DNA of 64,000 nt from Actinopolyspora xinjiangensis (GCF_900104475.1 NZ_FNJR01000004.1:310001-374000), one strand, 5' to 3'. Shown: positions 8,717 through 18,629, counted from the stretch's first letter. The notes: a model not told the origin generated them from the letters alone. Made by a program: numbers and translations.

Positions 8717-10252
8717 CTACTTCTTCTTCTTGCCGAAGTCCAGTTTCGAAGGGTCGAAGCCGGGGGGAAGCTGATTGAGACCGCCACCCAGCTGGGACGG
8801 ATCGGTCCCCTGACCGCCGGGAGGCATACCGGGGAGACCACCCGGCATACCGCCACGTGCCGCCTTCGGCGGGGTGGGGCCCTTGTTCTTGCCCTTCTTC
8901 CCCTTTTTGTTGCCCTTCTTGGTGGCCTTGCGGCCACCACCGCCACCACCGAACTGGCCCGCCATCTGCTGCATCATCTTGCGAGCCTCGAAGAACCTGT
9001 TGACCAGGTCGTTGATGTCGCTGACCCGCACACCGGAACCGTTGGCGATACGTTGCCTGCGGGAGGCATTGATGATCTTCGGATCGGCCCGTTCGGCGGG
9101 CGTCATGCCCCGAATGATGGCCTGAACCCGGTCGAGATGCGCCTCGTCGAAGTTGGCGAGCTGGTCCTTCATCTGGTTGGCGCCGGGCAGCATGCCGACC
9201 AGGTTCTGCAGCGGACCCATGCGCCGGACCGCCTGCATCTGCTCCAGGAAGTCCTCGAGGGTCAGCTCCCCCGTCCCGAGCTTCTCGGCCGCCTGCTCGG
9301 CCCGGTCAGCGTCGAAGGCCTGTTCGGCCTGCTCGATCAGGGTGAGCATGTCGCCCATGCCGAGGATGCGGCTGGCCATCCGGTCGGGGTGGAAGACGTC
9401 GAAGTCCTCGATCTTCTCACCGTTCGAGGCGAACATGATGGGCTCGCCGGTGACCTGCCGCACCGACAGCGCGGCACCGCCGCGCGCGTCACCGTCGAGC
9501 TTGGTCAGTACGACTCCGTTGAAGCCGACCCCGTCCCGGAAGGCCTCGGCGGTACTCACGGCGTCCTGCCCGATCATCGCGTCGACGACGAACAGGATCT
9601 CGTGCGGATTCACCGCGTCACGGATGTCCGAGGCCTGCTGCATCATCTCCTCGTCAACGCCGAGGCGACCCGCCGTGTCGACGATGACGATGTCGTGCTG
9701 GGCACGCTCCGCCTCGGCGACACCACGCCGCGCGACATCGACGGGATCACCGACCCCGTTGCCGGGTTCGGGAGCGAAGACCGGTGAACCGGCGCGCTCC
9801 CCCACCACCTGCAACTGCGTGACGGCGTTGGGGCGCTGTAGGTCGCAGGCCACCAGCATCGGGGTGTGCCCCTGCCCGGCGAGCCACTTGGCCAGCTTGC
9901 CCGCCAGCGTGGTCTTACCGGACCCCTGCAACCCCGCCAGCATGATCACCGTCGGTGGCTTCTTCGCGAGGGCGAGATCGCGCTTCTCGCCACCGAGGAT
10001 GCCGATCAGCTCCTCGTTGACGATCTTGATCACTTGCTGGGCGGGGTTGAGGGCCTGGGACACCTCGGTGCCCTTGGCCCGCTCCTTGACGCCGGAGATG
10101 AAGCCGCGCACCACCGGCAGTGCCACGTCGGCTTCCAGCAACGCGATACGGATCTCGCGCGCGGTGGCGTCGATGTCCGCCTCGGACAGGCGACCCTTGC
10201 CGCGCAGGTTCTTCAGGACCGAGGTGAGCCGGTCGGAAAGAGTGTCGAACAC
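8717..10252 (-). CDS. ffh: Signal recognition particle protein Ffh
   Basis: Ffh is the SRP GTPase that delivers nascent membrane proteins to FtsY. The N domain (VFDTLSDRLTSVLKNLRG) leads into the G domain with the P-loop GLQGSGKTT at 107-115, DTAGRLGVDEEMM and TKLDGDARGGAALS. The methionine-rich M domain includes RRMGPLQNLVGMLPG and RRQRIANGSGV. The tail is rich in Gly, Pro, Met and Lys (KKGNKKGKKGKNKG), longer than in E. coli but usual for actinobacteria. I chose the GTG at 10252, where the N domain begins, with GGAG upstream. Confidence 0.98.
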   Translation of the reverse strand: MFDTLSDRLTSVLKNLRGKGRLSEADIDATAREIRIALLEADVALPVVRGFISGVKERAKGTEVSQALNPAQQVIKIVNEELIGILGGEKRDLALAKKPPTVIMLAGLQGSGKTTLAGKLAKWLAGQGHTPMLVACDLQRPNAVTQLQVVGERAGSPVFAPEPGNGVGDPVDVARRGVAEAERAQHDIVIVDTAGRLGVDEEMMQQASDIRDAVNPHEILFVVDAMIGQDAVSTAEAFRDGVGFNGVVLTKLDGDARGGAALSVRQVTGEPIMFASNGEKIEDFDVFHPDRMASRILGMGDMLTLIEQAEQAFDADRAEQAAEKLGTGELTLEDFLEQMQAVRRMGPLQNLVGMLPGANQMKDQLANFDEAHLDRVQAIIRGMTPAERADPKIINASRRQRIANGSGVRVSDINDLVNRFFEARKMMQQMAGQFGGGGGGRKATKKGNKKGKKGKNKGPTPPKAARGGMPGGLPGMPPGGQGTDPSQLGGGLNQLPPGFDPSKLDFGKKKK

Positions 10253-10344
10253 GGGGTCACGGACTCCAGAGTCGTCGATGTTCCTACGCCGAGGGTAACC
10301 GCCCACCTACGATGTCCGAAGGCGGACAGCGAACGAAGCGGCGG

Positions 10345-12090
10345 TCAGCCCCGATCGACCGCCGGACGCTTGTCACCGCTGGAGCGGTGGCCCCCACCGG
10401 CACGCCCTCCCTTGCGTCGGGAGCTGGAACGCTCCCTGCCGGGGCGCCGCGACCAACCACCGGACGACCGACGGGGTGGTTCTCCCTCGGTGCGGCTGAT
10501 CCGCAGGCCGCGTCCAGCCACCTGGGTCTTGCGGAGCTTGCGCAGCATCTCCTCCGGAATCTCGGCCGGCAGCTCCACGAGCGTGTGCTCGTCACGGATG
10601 TCGATGTGGCCGATCCGCTTGCTGGACAGACCGCCCTCGTTGGCCAACGCCCCCACCAGGGCGCTGGGGGTCACGCGGTTGCGGCGACCGACCTCGACGC
10701 GGAACATCGCCGTCTCGGAGTCCGAGGAGAGCTCGGCGGAGCGCTGCGAGCCGCGCCGGGACTTCGGTTCGGGTTCGGGCTCCGGCTGCAGCAGCAGCTG
10801 GCGGTCGCCCTGGGTCATGCTCGCGAGCGCGGCGGCCACCCTGGCGGCGGGCACCTCGTTGTCCCGCTCGTAGTCGCGCACCAACTGCTCGAAAACCTCC
10901 AGGTCACCGTTCTGCAGCGTGTCGGTGATCCGCTGGCGGAAACGTTCGAGCCGCCGCTCGTTGACCGCCTCGATCGTGGGCAGCTCCATCCGTTCGATGG
11001 ACTGCCCGGTGGCCTTCTCGATGGAACGCAGCAACTGCCGCTCTCGCGAGGTCACGAACAGGATCGCCTCACCGCTGCGCCCGGCGCGGCCGGTGCGACC
11101 GATTCGGTGCACGTAGGACTCGCTGTCGTGGGGGGCGTCGTAGTTGAGCACGTGCGAGACCCGGTCCACGTCCAGACCGCGCGCGGCGACGTCGGTGGCC
11201 ACGAGGATGTCGACCCGGCCCTGCCGGAGCTGGTCGATGGTGCGCTCCCGCTGTGCCTGGGCGATGTCGCCGTTGATCGCGGCCGCGTTGAAGCCGCGCA
11301 GCCGCAGCTGTTCGGTCAGTTCCTCGGTGAGCTGCTTGGTGCGGGCGAACACGATGGCCGCGTCGACCGGTTCGACCTCCAGCAACCGGGAGAGCGCGTC
11401 GACCTTGCGGACACCGCGCACCTGCCAGTAGCGCTGGCGGATGTTGGCCGCTGTGGTGGTGGAGCTGCGAACCGCCACCTCCACGGGGTTGTCCAGGTAG
11501 GACTGGCTGATCTTGCGCACCGCGTTCGGCATGGTCGCCGAGAACAGCGCGACCTGCCGCTGGGACGGGACGGAGCTCAGAATCCGCTCCACGTCCTCGA
11601 TGAATCCCATGCGCAGCATCTCGTCGGCCTCGTCCAGCACGACGTGGCTCAGCTCGGACAGATCCAGCGACCCCCGGTCGAGGTGGTCGATGAGACGCCC
11701 AGGAGTGCCGACGATCACGTGTGCGCCGTCACGCAGCCCGCCGAGCTGTGGCCCGTAGCTCTGTCCGCCGTAGATGGGCAGCACCCGGAAGCCGGGCAGG
11801 TTGGCGGCGTAGGTGCGGAACGCCTCTGCCACCTGGATGGCCAGTTCACGGGTGGGAGCCAGCACGAGGGCCTGCGGTTTCTTGCGCTTGTCGAGATCGA
11901 TGCTGGAGAGTATGGGCAGTCCGAAGGCGGCGGTCTTGCCGGTGCCGGTCTGCGCTTGGCCGGTCACGTCACGGCCCTGCAGCAACGACGGAATGGTCTC
12001 GGACTGGATGGGCGAGGGCGTCTCGTAACCGAGTTCGGTCAGGGTTTGCAGTACGCGGCTGTCGAGATCGAGCTCGTCGAATGTGGGCAT
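10345..12090 (-). CDS. deaD: DEAD-box ATP-dependent RNA helicase (DeaD/CsdA type)
   Basis: This 581-residue RNA helicase remodels RNA and ribosome precursors, especially in the cold. It has the Q motif GYETPSPIQ (21-29), Walker A AQTGTGKT (46-53), PTRELA, GTPGR, DEAD (153-156), SAT, and helicase motif HRIGRTGRAGR. A DbpA-like RNA-binding domain follows late (VGALANEGGLSSKRIGHIDI), and the end is a basic RS/RGG-like tail. The ATG at 12090 begins MPTFDELDLD, just before the helicase core. Confidence 0.95.
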   Translation of the reverse strand: MPTFDELDLDSRVLQTLTELGYETPSPIQSETIPSLLQGRDVTGQAQTGTGKTAAFGLPILSSIDLDKRKKPQALVLAPTRELAIQVAEAFRTYAANLPGFRVLPIYGGQSYGPQLGGLRDGAHVIVGTPGRLIDHLDRGSLDLSELSHVVLDEADEMLRMGFIEDVERILSSVPSQRQVALFSATMPNAVRKISQSYLDNPVEVAVRSSTTTAANIRQRYWQVRGVRKVDALSRLLEVEPVDAAIVFARTKQLTEELTEQLRLRGFNAAAINGDIAQAQRERTIDQLRQGRVDILVATDVAARGLDVDRVSHVLNYDAPHDSESYVHRIGRTGRAGRSGEAILFVTSRERQLLRSIEKATGQSIERMELPTIEAVNERRLERFRQRITDTLQNGDLEVFEQLVRDYERDNEVPAARVAAALASMTQGDRQLLLQPEPEPEPKSRRGSQRSAELSSDSETAMFRVEVGRRNRVTPSALVGALANEGGLSSKRIGHIDIRDEHTLVELPAEIPEEMLRKLRKTQVAGRGLRISRTEGEPPRRSSGGWSRRPGRERSSSRRKGGRAGGGHRSSGDKRPAVDRG

Positions 12091-12388
12091 GTAAGTCTGG
12101 AGTCTCCTCGTGTGGTCTCGGGGCGGCTGAAGCACTGCGGACGAACCCGTGGCGACATCCACAGCGGGGATCGCACGAATCGGGTTCGCGAACCGACGGT
12201 ACGGTTCACGCACCGTCGCCTACGCATCTCGGGCCGCGCTCACCCGCAACGCACACTCTGTTGCCAGTCACTCGCAGCTCGATGAATCTCAGCCGGCAGC
12301 GCCGAATACGTCCGGCGCGTACCGACCAGGGTAACGGTCGATCACGTCCGTCTTGGCACCCACCGGCCCTTCGGGGAGCAACATCACA
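12091..12388. other. deaD upstream intergenic region
   Basis: This 298-base gap separates the deaD start from the end of the P-loop protein gene. I see no convincing gene. It should hold the deaD promoter and possibly a 5' leader; cold-shock helicase genes often have long leaders, but nothing specific is identifiable. Confidence 0.4.
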
Positions 12389-13027
12389 CTACGGAATCAG
12401 TTGAACCCCGCCCGTAACCTCCGTACGGGTGAGCACGTGTACCCGTCGCCATCCTCGCAACGAGCCGAGACGGTGCAGGTGCCGCCTCGGGTGCCGAGCA
12501 CGGCGTACGTGTCGGGCGAACGCGCGTGCCGTCATCATTCTGCCACGCGTGCGCTGCCCCGCCAGCGCGGCCGAGGGTGGGACCTCCAACCAGCACAGCA
12601 CCGGGCTCCGCCGGCTCAGCGCGGCCAGTGCCACCAGCGATCCGCGCGCGGCGCGCCGCGTGGCCGGCACGTGCACCACGACGACGCCGGGAACCAACAG
12701 GCAGGCCGCAACGATCCTGGCGTAATGCACGGGGTGGACGATCCCCCGGTACGCCCGACGCGGGAGCCCACCACCGAAGCGGGCGAACAGCGCCTCGTAC
12801 AGCTGCGCGGAGTCCAGCACCACGGCGGGGCGCACCCCACGGAGCGAGCGCAGCAGCGTGGTCTTGCCCGCCCCCGGAAGACCGGCCACGACGAGCAGGT
12901 CCCTGCGTCCGACACGGATGCGCGCGGCGGAGTCCGCACGGCACTCGTCGAACACGGGTGTCACGACCGCTCCGACCAGGCCGCGAGCGAACAGAGCGGT
13001 ACGCCGGAAGTCCTCTCGTGTAGCCAC
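12389..13027 (-). CDS. AAA/zeta-like P-loop ATPase or kinase of unknown function
   Basis: This 212-residue protein has a clear Walker A, VVAGLPGAGKTTLLR, at about residues 46-60, followed by PAVVLDSAQLYEALF. It resembles small ATP-binding kinases that phosphorylate metabolites or nucleotides. The C-terminal third is strikingly arginine- and histidine-rich (HVRRARHPRRHLHRLG). I chose the GTG at 13027 (VATREDFRR); in-frame sequence upstream is not protein-like. It occupies the place where glnD is usually found between amt-glnB and ffh. The substrate is unknown. Confidence 0.75.
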   Translation of the reverse strand: MATREDFRRTALFARGLVGAVVTPVFDECRADSAARIRVGRRDLLVVAGLPGAGKTTLLRSLRGVRPAVVLDSAQLYEALFARFGGGLPRRAYRGIVHPVHYARIVAACLLVPGVVVVHVPATRRAARGSLVALAALSRRSPVLCWLEVPPSAALAGQRTRGRMMTARAFARHVRRARHPRRHLHRLGSLRGWRRVHVLTRTEVTGGVQLIP

Positions 13028-13746
13028 TTCACGTTCACTGTACGCGAGCGGCGCGGCGCGCAACGGCTCTTCCCGGCTCCGGTCCACCGGGCGGCCCGAC
13101 CCCTCGACGGGCCGCCCGACGGGTACCCCGAGGACGCGGGACGTTCCCCGACGGCTTCCGCCCGACCCCCAGCACGGGCGGGAGCTCCACCCCTCACCGG
13201 GTTCCGTTCCCGACGTCACACCGGAATTCTGGCGTTCGGAGGAGCGGCGACGAGACCGTGAGACCCCGTGAAGCGGACTGCGTATTGCTACGCACATCCC
13301 GCCCCCTCCCCTGCCGGGCACTACGCAGCGGCCGGGCCGCCTTCCGTCACGCCGTCACCCCATACCCCGGGCGCGCGCCGTGGGGCACGAAACCAGCGGA
13401 ACGGGAGAATCCGAGACGTGGCTCGGAGCGCTCCGGCGCGGAATCGTCCACCGCGGACGCCGCACGAGCCGGTCGGCCTCGAATTCGCGGCGCGGAGAGG
13501 AGACGTCGGAAGACGACGAGAACGGCCGCCTCCGAAGTCGAGGAGAACGACTCCGGAGACGGCCGTGACGTGATTCACTGGTTCGGTGCGCGCTTCAGGC
13601 GAGGCCCGCCGGGGCGGCGGGGGCACCGTGCGAATCCCAGGATGAGGTGCACCGGGGTTTTCGAACGAGCGGGGGCGTAGGGGTGTGTTCCGTCACCGCC
13701 GACGCCGGGACGCGCGGCCGCCCCCGGCGGCAGGAAGAGAGCTCGG
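13028..13746. other. Intergenic region between glnB and the P-loop ATPase
   Basis: This 719-base stretch is without a convincing gene. Several open frames exist on both strands but are arginine-rich, lack ribosome-binding sites and match nothing. A strong hairpin lies at 13522-13566. The length is notable in a compact chromosome because glnD would be expected near here; no glnD remnant is recognisable. Confidence 0.5.
13522..13566. terminator. Long imperfect hairpin downstream of glnB
   Basis: The arms ACGGCCG-CTCCG-AGTCG and CGACT-CGGAG-CGGCCGT pair with two single mismatches around a seven-base loop (AGGAGAA). No T-run follows on either strand. It lies 180 bases beyond the glnB stop and probably ends or processes the amt-glnB transcript. 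Confidence 0.5.
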
Positions 13747-14085
13747 TCAGATCGCCTGCTCACCGGTCTCACCGGTACGCACCCGCACCACCGACTCCAC
13801 CGGTGTCACCCACACCTTGCCGTCACCGACTCGACCGCTGCGCGCCGCGGAAACGATCGCCCGCAGCACCTCGTCGGCATCGACGTCGTTGACCAGCACC
13901 TCCACTCTGGTCTTGTCGACCACGTCGACCTTGTACTCGGCGCCGCGGTAGATCTCCGTGTGCCCCTGCTGCCTGCCGTACCCCTGCACATCGGCGATGG
14001 TCATCCCCCGCACACCCAGTGCGGTGAGCGACTGCCGGACCTCGTCCACCCTGGTCTGCTGGACGACGGCTGTGACAAGTTTCAT
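13747..14085 (-). CDS. glnB: Nitrogen regulatory protein PII
   Basis: This is a 112-residue trimeric PII signalling protein that senses ATP/ADP, 2-oxoglutarate and sometimes nucleotidylylation. It begins MKLVTAVVQ, the T-loop reads GHTEIYRGAEYKVD with the modifiable Tyr51 intact, and the B-loop reads ARSGRVGDGKVWV. The ATG overlaps the amt stop (ATGA), the classic amt-glnB coupling. Known PII proteins block the ammonium channel by inserting the T-loop. The modifying enzyme GlnD is not encoded in this window. Confidence 0.98.
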   Translation of the reverse strand: MKLVTAVVQQTRVDEVRQSLTALGVRGMTIADVQGYGRQQGHTEIYRGAEYKVDVVDKTRVEVLVNDVDADEVLRAIVSAARSGRVGDGKVWVTPVESVVRVRTGETGEQAI

Positions 14086-15422
14086 CGAACGCTTCCTTCC
14101 AGTGCCTCGACCGAACCGTGCTCACTGGTCCGGGAACCGCGCAGTGTGTTGCGCGTCTCCCCGAAGTGGTAACCGGTCTCGGCGTGTTCCGTCTCGTCGA
14201 TGCCCGCGTCCTCATCCGCGGTGCTCAACCGGAAACCGATCGTCGCGCGCACCACCCAGGCGATGCCCAGGCTCAGCACCAGCGAGTACGCGAACACCGC
14301 CAGGGCTCCCACCGCCTGGCGCCACAACTGGTCGAGACCGCCGCCGTAGAACAGTCCGGCCACTCCGGCCGGAGCGCTGGCGGAGGCGAAGAGACCGACC
14401 AGCAGGGTGCCGACGAGACCGCCGACCAGGTGCACTCCGACCACGTCCAACGAGTCGTCGTAGCGCAGCCGGTACTTGAGCTCCACCGCGAGCGCGCACA
14501 CGGCGCCCGAGACGGCCCCGACTGCGATCGCCCCCAGCGGCGTGACCGCGGAGCAAGCCGGTGTGATGGCCACCAGTCCGGCGATGATGCCGGACACCGC
14601 TCCCAACGTGGTGGGTCTGCCGTGCCGCAACCGTTCGACCAGCATCCAGGCGAGCATGGCGGCGCTCGCCCCCACGAGCGTGTTCACGAACACGATGGCG
14701 GCGGTGGTGCCCGCGGTCAGGGCCGAACCGGCGTTGAAACCGAACCACCCGAACCACAGCAGCCCGGCGCCGAGCACCACGAGCGGGAGATTGTGCGGCT
14801 TGCCCGTCTCCTTCGGCCAACCCGAACGAGGACCGAGAACCAGCACGAGGGCGAGCGCCGCGGCCCCCGCGTTGATGTGCACGGCGGTACCCCCCGCGAA
14901 GTCGATCGCCGCGATCCGGTTGGCGATCCAGCCTCCCACCGCGGTCACCTCACCGGCGGCGTTGGTCTCGTCGAACGCGAAGACCCAGTGAGCCACGGGG
15001 AAGTACACCAGACTCGCCCAAAGCCCGGCGAACAGCAGCCACGGGCCGAACCGGGCACGGTCCGCGATCGCCCCGGAGATCAGCGCCACGGTCAGGATCG
15101 CGAACATGGCCTGGAAGGCCGCGAAGGCGAACGTGGGGATCGTGTCGGACAGCCCCTCCTGCCCGACCAGTCGCGACATCCCGAAGAACTCCGAGGGGGA
15201 GCCGAGCAGTCCCAGCCCGCCGAGGTCGGCACCGAACGCGCCGGAATACCCGTAGATCACCCAGAGCACCCCGACCACCCCGAGGCTGCCCAGACTCATC
15301 ATCAGCATGTTGAGCACGCCGCGGGAACGGACCATGCCGCCGTAGAACAGCGCCAGGCCGGGTGTCATGAGCATGACAAGCGCGGCACACACCAGCACCC
15401 AGGCAGTGTCACCTGAATTCAC
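14082..15422 (-). CDS. amt: Ammonium transporter
   Basis: This 446-residue Amt/Mep/Rh channel has about eleven membrane helices. It begins NSGDTAWVLVCAALVMLMTPGLALFYGG, the typical first helix. Pore elements include the first histidine in VYFPVAHWVF and the second in VVGVHLVGGLVGTL, with FGWFGFNAGSALTAG between them. The cytoplasmic tail is about 50 residues and acidic. The GTG at 15422 is preceded by GGGAGG five bases upstream. It is coupled to glnB, with nitrogen control likely through GlnR. Confidence 0.97.
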   Translation of the reverse strand: MNSGDTAWVLVCAALVMLMTPGLALFYGGMVRSRGVLNMLMMSLGSLGVVGVLWVIYGYSGAFGADLGGLGLLGSPSEFFGMSRLVGQEGLSDTIPTFAFAAFQAMFAILTVALISGAIADRARFGPWLLFAGLWASLVYFPVAHWVFAFDETNAAGEVTAVGGWIANRIAAIDFAGGTAVHINAGAAALALVLVLGPRSGWPKETGKPHNLPLVVLGAGLLWFGWFGFNAGSALTAGTTAAIVFVNTLVGASAAMLAWMLVERLRHGRPTTLGAVSGIIAGLVAITPACSAVTPLGAIAVGAVSGAVCALAVELKYRLRYDDSLDVVGVHLVGGLVGTLLVGLFASASAPAGVAGLFYGGGLDQLWRQAVGALAVFAYSLVLSLGIAWVVRATIGFRLSTADEDAGIDETEHAETGYHFGETRNTLRGSRTSEHGSVEALEGSVR

Positions 15423-15532
15423 GTCGCCTCCCGTACGATCCGGCGCTCCAAGTCGAGCCCGAATACTCGGCAACGCGTGTTTCCCCACGACGTTCTCGTC
15501 GTGTCGTGCCGATGAAGTTCGCCCGGCGGAGT

Positions 15533-15569
15533 GTTACGAACCGATTCGCACGGTCACCGGTGTGTTAAC
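15533..15569 (-). promoter_or_regulatory. Candidate GlnR-type site upstream of amt
   Basis: On the minus strand this reads TTAAC-n6-GTGAC followed 15 bases later by GTAAC, resembling the spaced GTnAC/GAAAC half-sites of the actinobacterial nitrogen regulator GlnR. It lies 111-147 bases upstream of the amt start. Only part of the consensus is matched, so this is a suggestion. Confidence 0.35.
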
Positions 15570-15648
15570 GAGACAGCTCGGGGACGGGCGGTAGCCCCGG
15601 CGAGGGCACGACCGACCGTCCCCGCGGCCTCGGCTCGGTCCGGCGGGC

Positions 15649-17253
15649 TCAGCCGAGCAGCGCGTCGACGAACGCCTCCGGTTCGAACGGCGCGAGGTCG
15701 TCGGCTCCCTCACCGAGACCGACCAGCTTGACCGGCACGCCCAGTTCGCGCTGGACCTGGAACACGATGCCCCCCTTCGCGGTGCCGTCGAGCTTGGTCA
15801 GCACGATCCCCGTGACGTCGACGACATCGGCGAAGACCCTCGCCTGGGCGAGCCCGTTCTGACCGGTCGTCGCGTCGAGCACCAGCAGCACCTCGTCGAC
15901 CTGGGCACGCTTGTCGACCACGCGCTTGACCTTGCCGAGCTCGTCCATCAACCCGGTCTTGGTGTGCAGCCTGCCCGCGGTGTCGACGAGTACGGCGTCG
16001 ACGCCGGAGTCGGCACCACGCTGCACCGACTCGAACGCCACACTGGCCGGATCGGCGCCCTCCTCACCCCGGATCACCTCGGCGCCGACGCGCTCGCCCC
16101 AGGTGCCGAGCTGTTCGACCGCGGCGGCGCGGAAGGTGTCGGCGGCACCGAGCAGCACGGAACGCCCATCGGCGACCAGCACGCGCGCGAGCTTGCCGGT
16201 GGTGGTCGTCTTGCCGGTACCGTTTACCCCGACAACCAGCACCACGGCCGGTTTACCTCCGTCGGCCGGGTCACCGTGCGGCAGCGCCTGGACCGAGCGG
16301 GACTGTGTGGTGGCCAACGCGTCCATCAGCACCTCCCGCAGCAACGCCCTGGCCTGATCGGGGGTGCGCACGCCGCGCGCGGCCACCTCGGTACGGAGCC
16401 GCTCGATTATCTCCGAGGCCGTGGTGGCCCCCAGGTCGGCCATCAGCAGGGTGTCCTCGATCTCCTCCCAGGAGTCCTCGTCGAGGTCACCGGCGCCGAG
16501 CAGTCCCAGCACGCTCTGCCCGAACATCGAGCGGGAGCGCGAGAGCCTGCCGCGCAGCCGTTCCAACCTGCCGGTGGAGGGCTCGATGGGTTCGATCTCC
16601 GCAGGGGAGGCCGTGTCCGCCTCGACCTCGGCGGTCGGGGACTCGGAACGCGCACCGGCATCCTCGACGGCGGCTTCGGCTCCTTCCGGAGCCCGGGGCG
16701 GCATCGTCCCGGTGGCTTCGGCGGACGCGGGCTCGCCGGTATTTCCGGCCTCCTCCTCGGTCCGCTCGAGCGGTGTGGCGGTGTCCGTGCTCCCCTCGGA
16801 CTCCGGTTCGGACGGGCCCTGCTGTTCCGGGACGGCGGGACTCTCCGGCTCGGCAGGAGTTTCCGGAACGGTGGACCCGCCTGCCGGAGACCGTTCCCCG
16901 GTCGCGGTGCCGGAGGTGGTGGCATCGGAGTCGGTGGAGTCCGGCAGCGGCACGTCGACCATGCCGCGCCGTTGGCTGTCCCTGGGAACGGCGGCGTCGT
17001 CACCGACCCCGGGTTGTCCCTCCGTCTCGGTTCGATCCTCGACGGGGTGGGCGGGTGCGGTCGTCGTGCCGCCACTGGAGAGGCTGATTCCACTGCCCGC
17101 GCGATAACCACCCTGGTCCGCGGACGTATCCTCTCGCTCCCCCTGAGCGAGGCTGACCCGCCTGCGCCGGGCGAGCAGGATGCCCGTGCCGACGAGCGCG
17201 GCCAGCACCACCAGTGCGGCTACAATGATCAGGATCACATTCGTGGTGGACAC
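15649..17253 (-). CDS. ftsY: Signal recognition particle receptor FtsY
   Basis: FtsY is the membrane-bound GTPase that docks SRP-ribosome complexes. The N-terminus is a membrane anchor ([22 protein letters not shown]) followed by a charged stop. About 190 residues of acidic, Ser/Pro/Glu-rich linker come next. The NG domain begins at [17 protein letters not shown] and contains [24 protein letters not shown] and [11 protein letters not shown] chose the GTG at 17253 (STTNVILII). The actinobacterial layout of anchor plus acidic linker is intact. Confidence 0.97.
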   Translation of the reverse strand: MSTTNVILIIVAALVVLAALVGTGILLARRRRVSLAQGEREDTSADQGGYRAGSGISLSSGGTTTAPAHPVEDRTETEGQPGVGDDAAVPRDSQRRGMVDVPLPDSTDSDATTSGTATGERSPAGGSTVPETPAEPESPAVPEQQGPSEPESEGSTDTATPLERTEEEAGNTGEPASAEATGTMPPRAPEGAEAAVEDAGARSESPTAEVEADTASPAEIEPIEPSTGRLERLRGRLSRSRSMFGQSVLGLLGAGDLDEDSWEEIEDTLLMADLGATTASEIIERLRTEVAARGVRTPDQARALLREVLMDALATTQSRSVQALPHGDPADGGKPAVVLVVGVNGTGKTTTTGKLARVLVADGRSVLLGAADTFRAAAVEQLGTWGERVGAEVIRGEEGADPASVAFESVQRGADSGVDAVLVDTAGRLHTKTGLMDELGKVKRVVDKRAQVDEVLLVLDATTGQNGLAQARVFADVVDVTGIVLTKLDGTAKGGIVFQVQRELGVPVKLVGLGEGADDLAPFEPEAFVDALLG

Positions 17254-17348
17254 ACGTCCATCGTCGCACCCGGCACGGGGGCCACCGGACTCGACCCGTG
17301 TGAGGAATTCACCGACACGTCCGTGTCGAACTTGCGTTCCGACCTGGG

Positions 17349-18629
17349 GTGACCTACACCACCAGAATGGAACCGTGGCGGGTGATCGGTCTGCTTTCCG
17401 GAACCTCGATGGACGGCGTGGACGTCGCGGCGGCCGAGTTCCGGTTACGAGGGCACGAGATCGAGATGCTCCCGCTGGGGTACCGTTCACTGCCGTACCC
17501 GGAAGCGCTGCACCGTGAGCTCGTCTCCCTGACCCGGTCCGAGAAGTCCGACGCCTCGGTGTGGTGCCACTTGGAAGCCGAGACCAGCCGGATCTTCGCC
17601 GAGGCCGCCCTGCGCGGTGTCGAGGAACTGGCCGCCGGGCGCGCGGACCTGGTCGGCTCGCTCGGCCAGACGGTGTGCCACACCACCGTACGGGGGCGAA
17701 CCACCGGCACGCTGCAGCTGGGTGGCCCCTCCCGCGTGGCGGAGGCCACCGGCCTGCCCGTGCTCTCCGACCCGCGTGGCAGGGACGTGGCCGCGGGTGG
17801 GCAGGGCGCCCCGCTGGCCCCCGTACTCGATCTGCTCTGGCTCGGTGGAGCGACCCCACCGCCGGATGACGCCCTCTCGCGAGGTGCCGTACTGGCGCTG
17901 AACCTCGGAGGTATCGCCAACATCACGGTGGTGGACGAGCGAGAACCGGTCGCCTACGACACCGGCCCGGGAAACGCGCTGATCGACGCCGCCGCCGAAC
18001 TGGTCGGTGCCGAGAGCGGCCGGGACACCGACGGCGCGCTGGCCGCACGGGGACAGGTGCGCCCCGACCTGCTGGCGGCGCTGCTGGCCGATGACTACTT
18101 CCGGACCCCACCGCCGAAATCGACCGACAAGGAGCGTTTCGGAGCCCGGTACCTGCGCGACGCGCTGACCGGACTTCCACCCGTCCCCGAGCACGACCTG
18201 CTGGCCACGGTCACCGAGTTCACGGTGCGCACGGTCGCCGAGGCGTGTGCCGCGCACGCGGCCGGGCTGGTCGTCGCCTCGGGAGGCGGTGTGGCGAATC
18301 CGGTGCTGTTCGGCGGCCTCCGACGCGAACTCGGACGCCACGGCGCACGGCTGTGCACCAGCGGGCGCTACGGAATCCCCCCGGAGGCCAAGGAGGCGTA
18401 CCTGGCCGCGCTGCTCGGCTTCCTCGGACCGCACGGGATCGCGGGCAACGTCGCTTCCTGCACCGGCGCGGCCGGCCCTCGCGTGCTGGGCAGCATCACC
18501 CCGGGGCGGTGGCCGCTGCGGCCGCCCACTCCCGTCGAAGCACCGGTGACCGCACTTCGGATCCCGGAGCCGGGCGCGTTTCCCGCCGCCGACCGGGAGG
18601 GCGCATGCGCATCATCGACCTGGCGGTGA
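17349..18629 (+). CDS. anmK: Anhydro-N-acetylmuramic acid kinase
   Basis: AnmK phosphorylates 1,6-anhydro-MurNAc from turned-over peptidoglycan to MurNAc-6-phosphate. The N-terminal nucleotide/sugar motif GLLSGTSMDGVDVA and later LNLGGIANIT, YDTGPGNALIDA and VVASGGGVANPVL identify the family. The start is the GTG at 17349 or the ATG at 17367. The 3' end overlaps the following symporter gene by 25 bases, so the pair forms an operon. The last residues (REGACASSTWR) are encoded within that overlap. No murQ is present here. Confidence 0.93.
   Translation: MTYTTRMEPWRVIGLLSGTSMDGVDVAAAEFRLRGHEIEMLPLGYRSLPYPEALHRELVSLTRSEKSDASVWCHLEAETSRIFAEAALRGVEELAAGRADLVGSLGQTVCHTTVRGRTTGTLQLGGPSRVAEATGLPVLSDPRGRDVAAGGQGAPLAPVLDLLWLGGATPPPDDALSRGAVLALNLGGIANITVVDEREPVAYDTGPGNALIDAAAELVGAESGRDTDGALAARGQVRPDLLAALLADDYFRTPPPKSTDKERFGARYLRDALTGLPPVPEHDLLATVTEFTVRTVAEACAAHAAGLVVASGGGVANPVLFGGLRRELGRHGARLCTSGRYGIPPEAKEAYLAALLGFLGPHGIAGNVASCTGAAGPRVLGSITPGRWPLRPPTPVEAPVTALRIPEPGAFPAADREGACASSTWR

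Noticed and set aside
13258-13680. 140-codon plus-strand frame between glnB and the P-loop ATPase
   Set aside because: Arginine-rich with no ribosome-binding site or family, and it runs through a strong hairpin.
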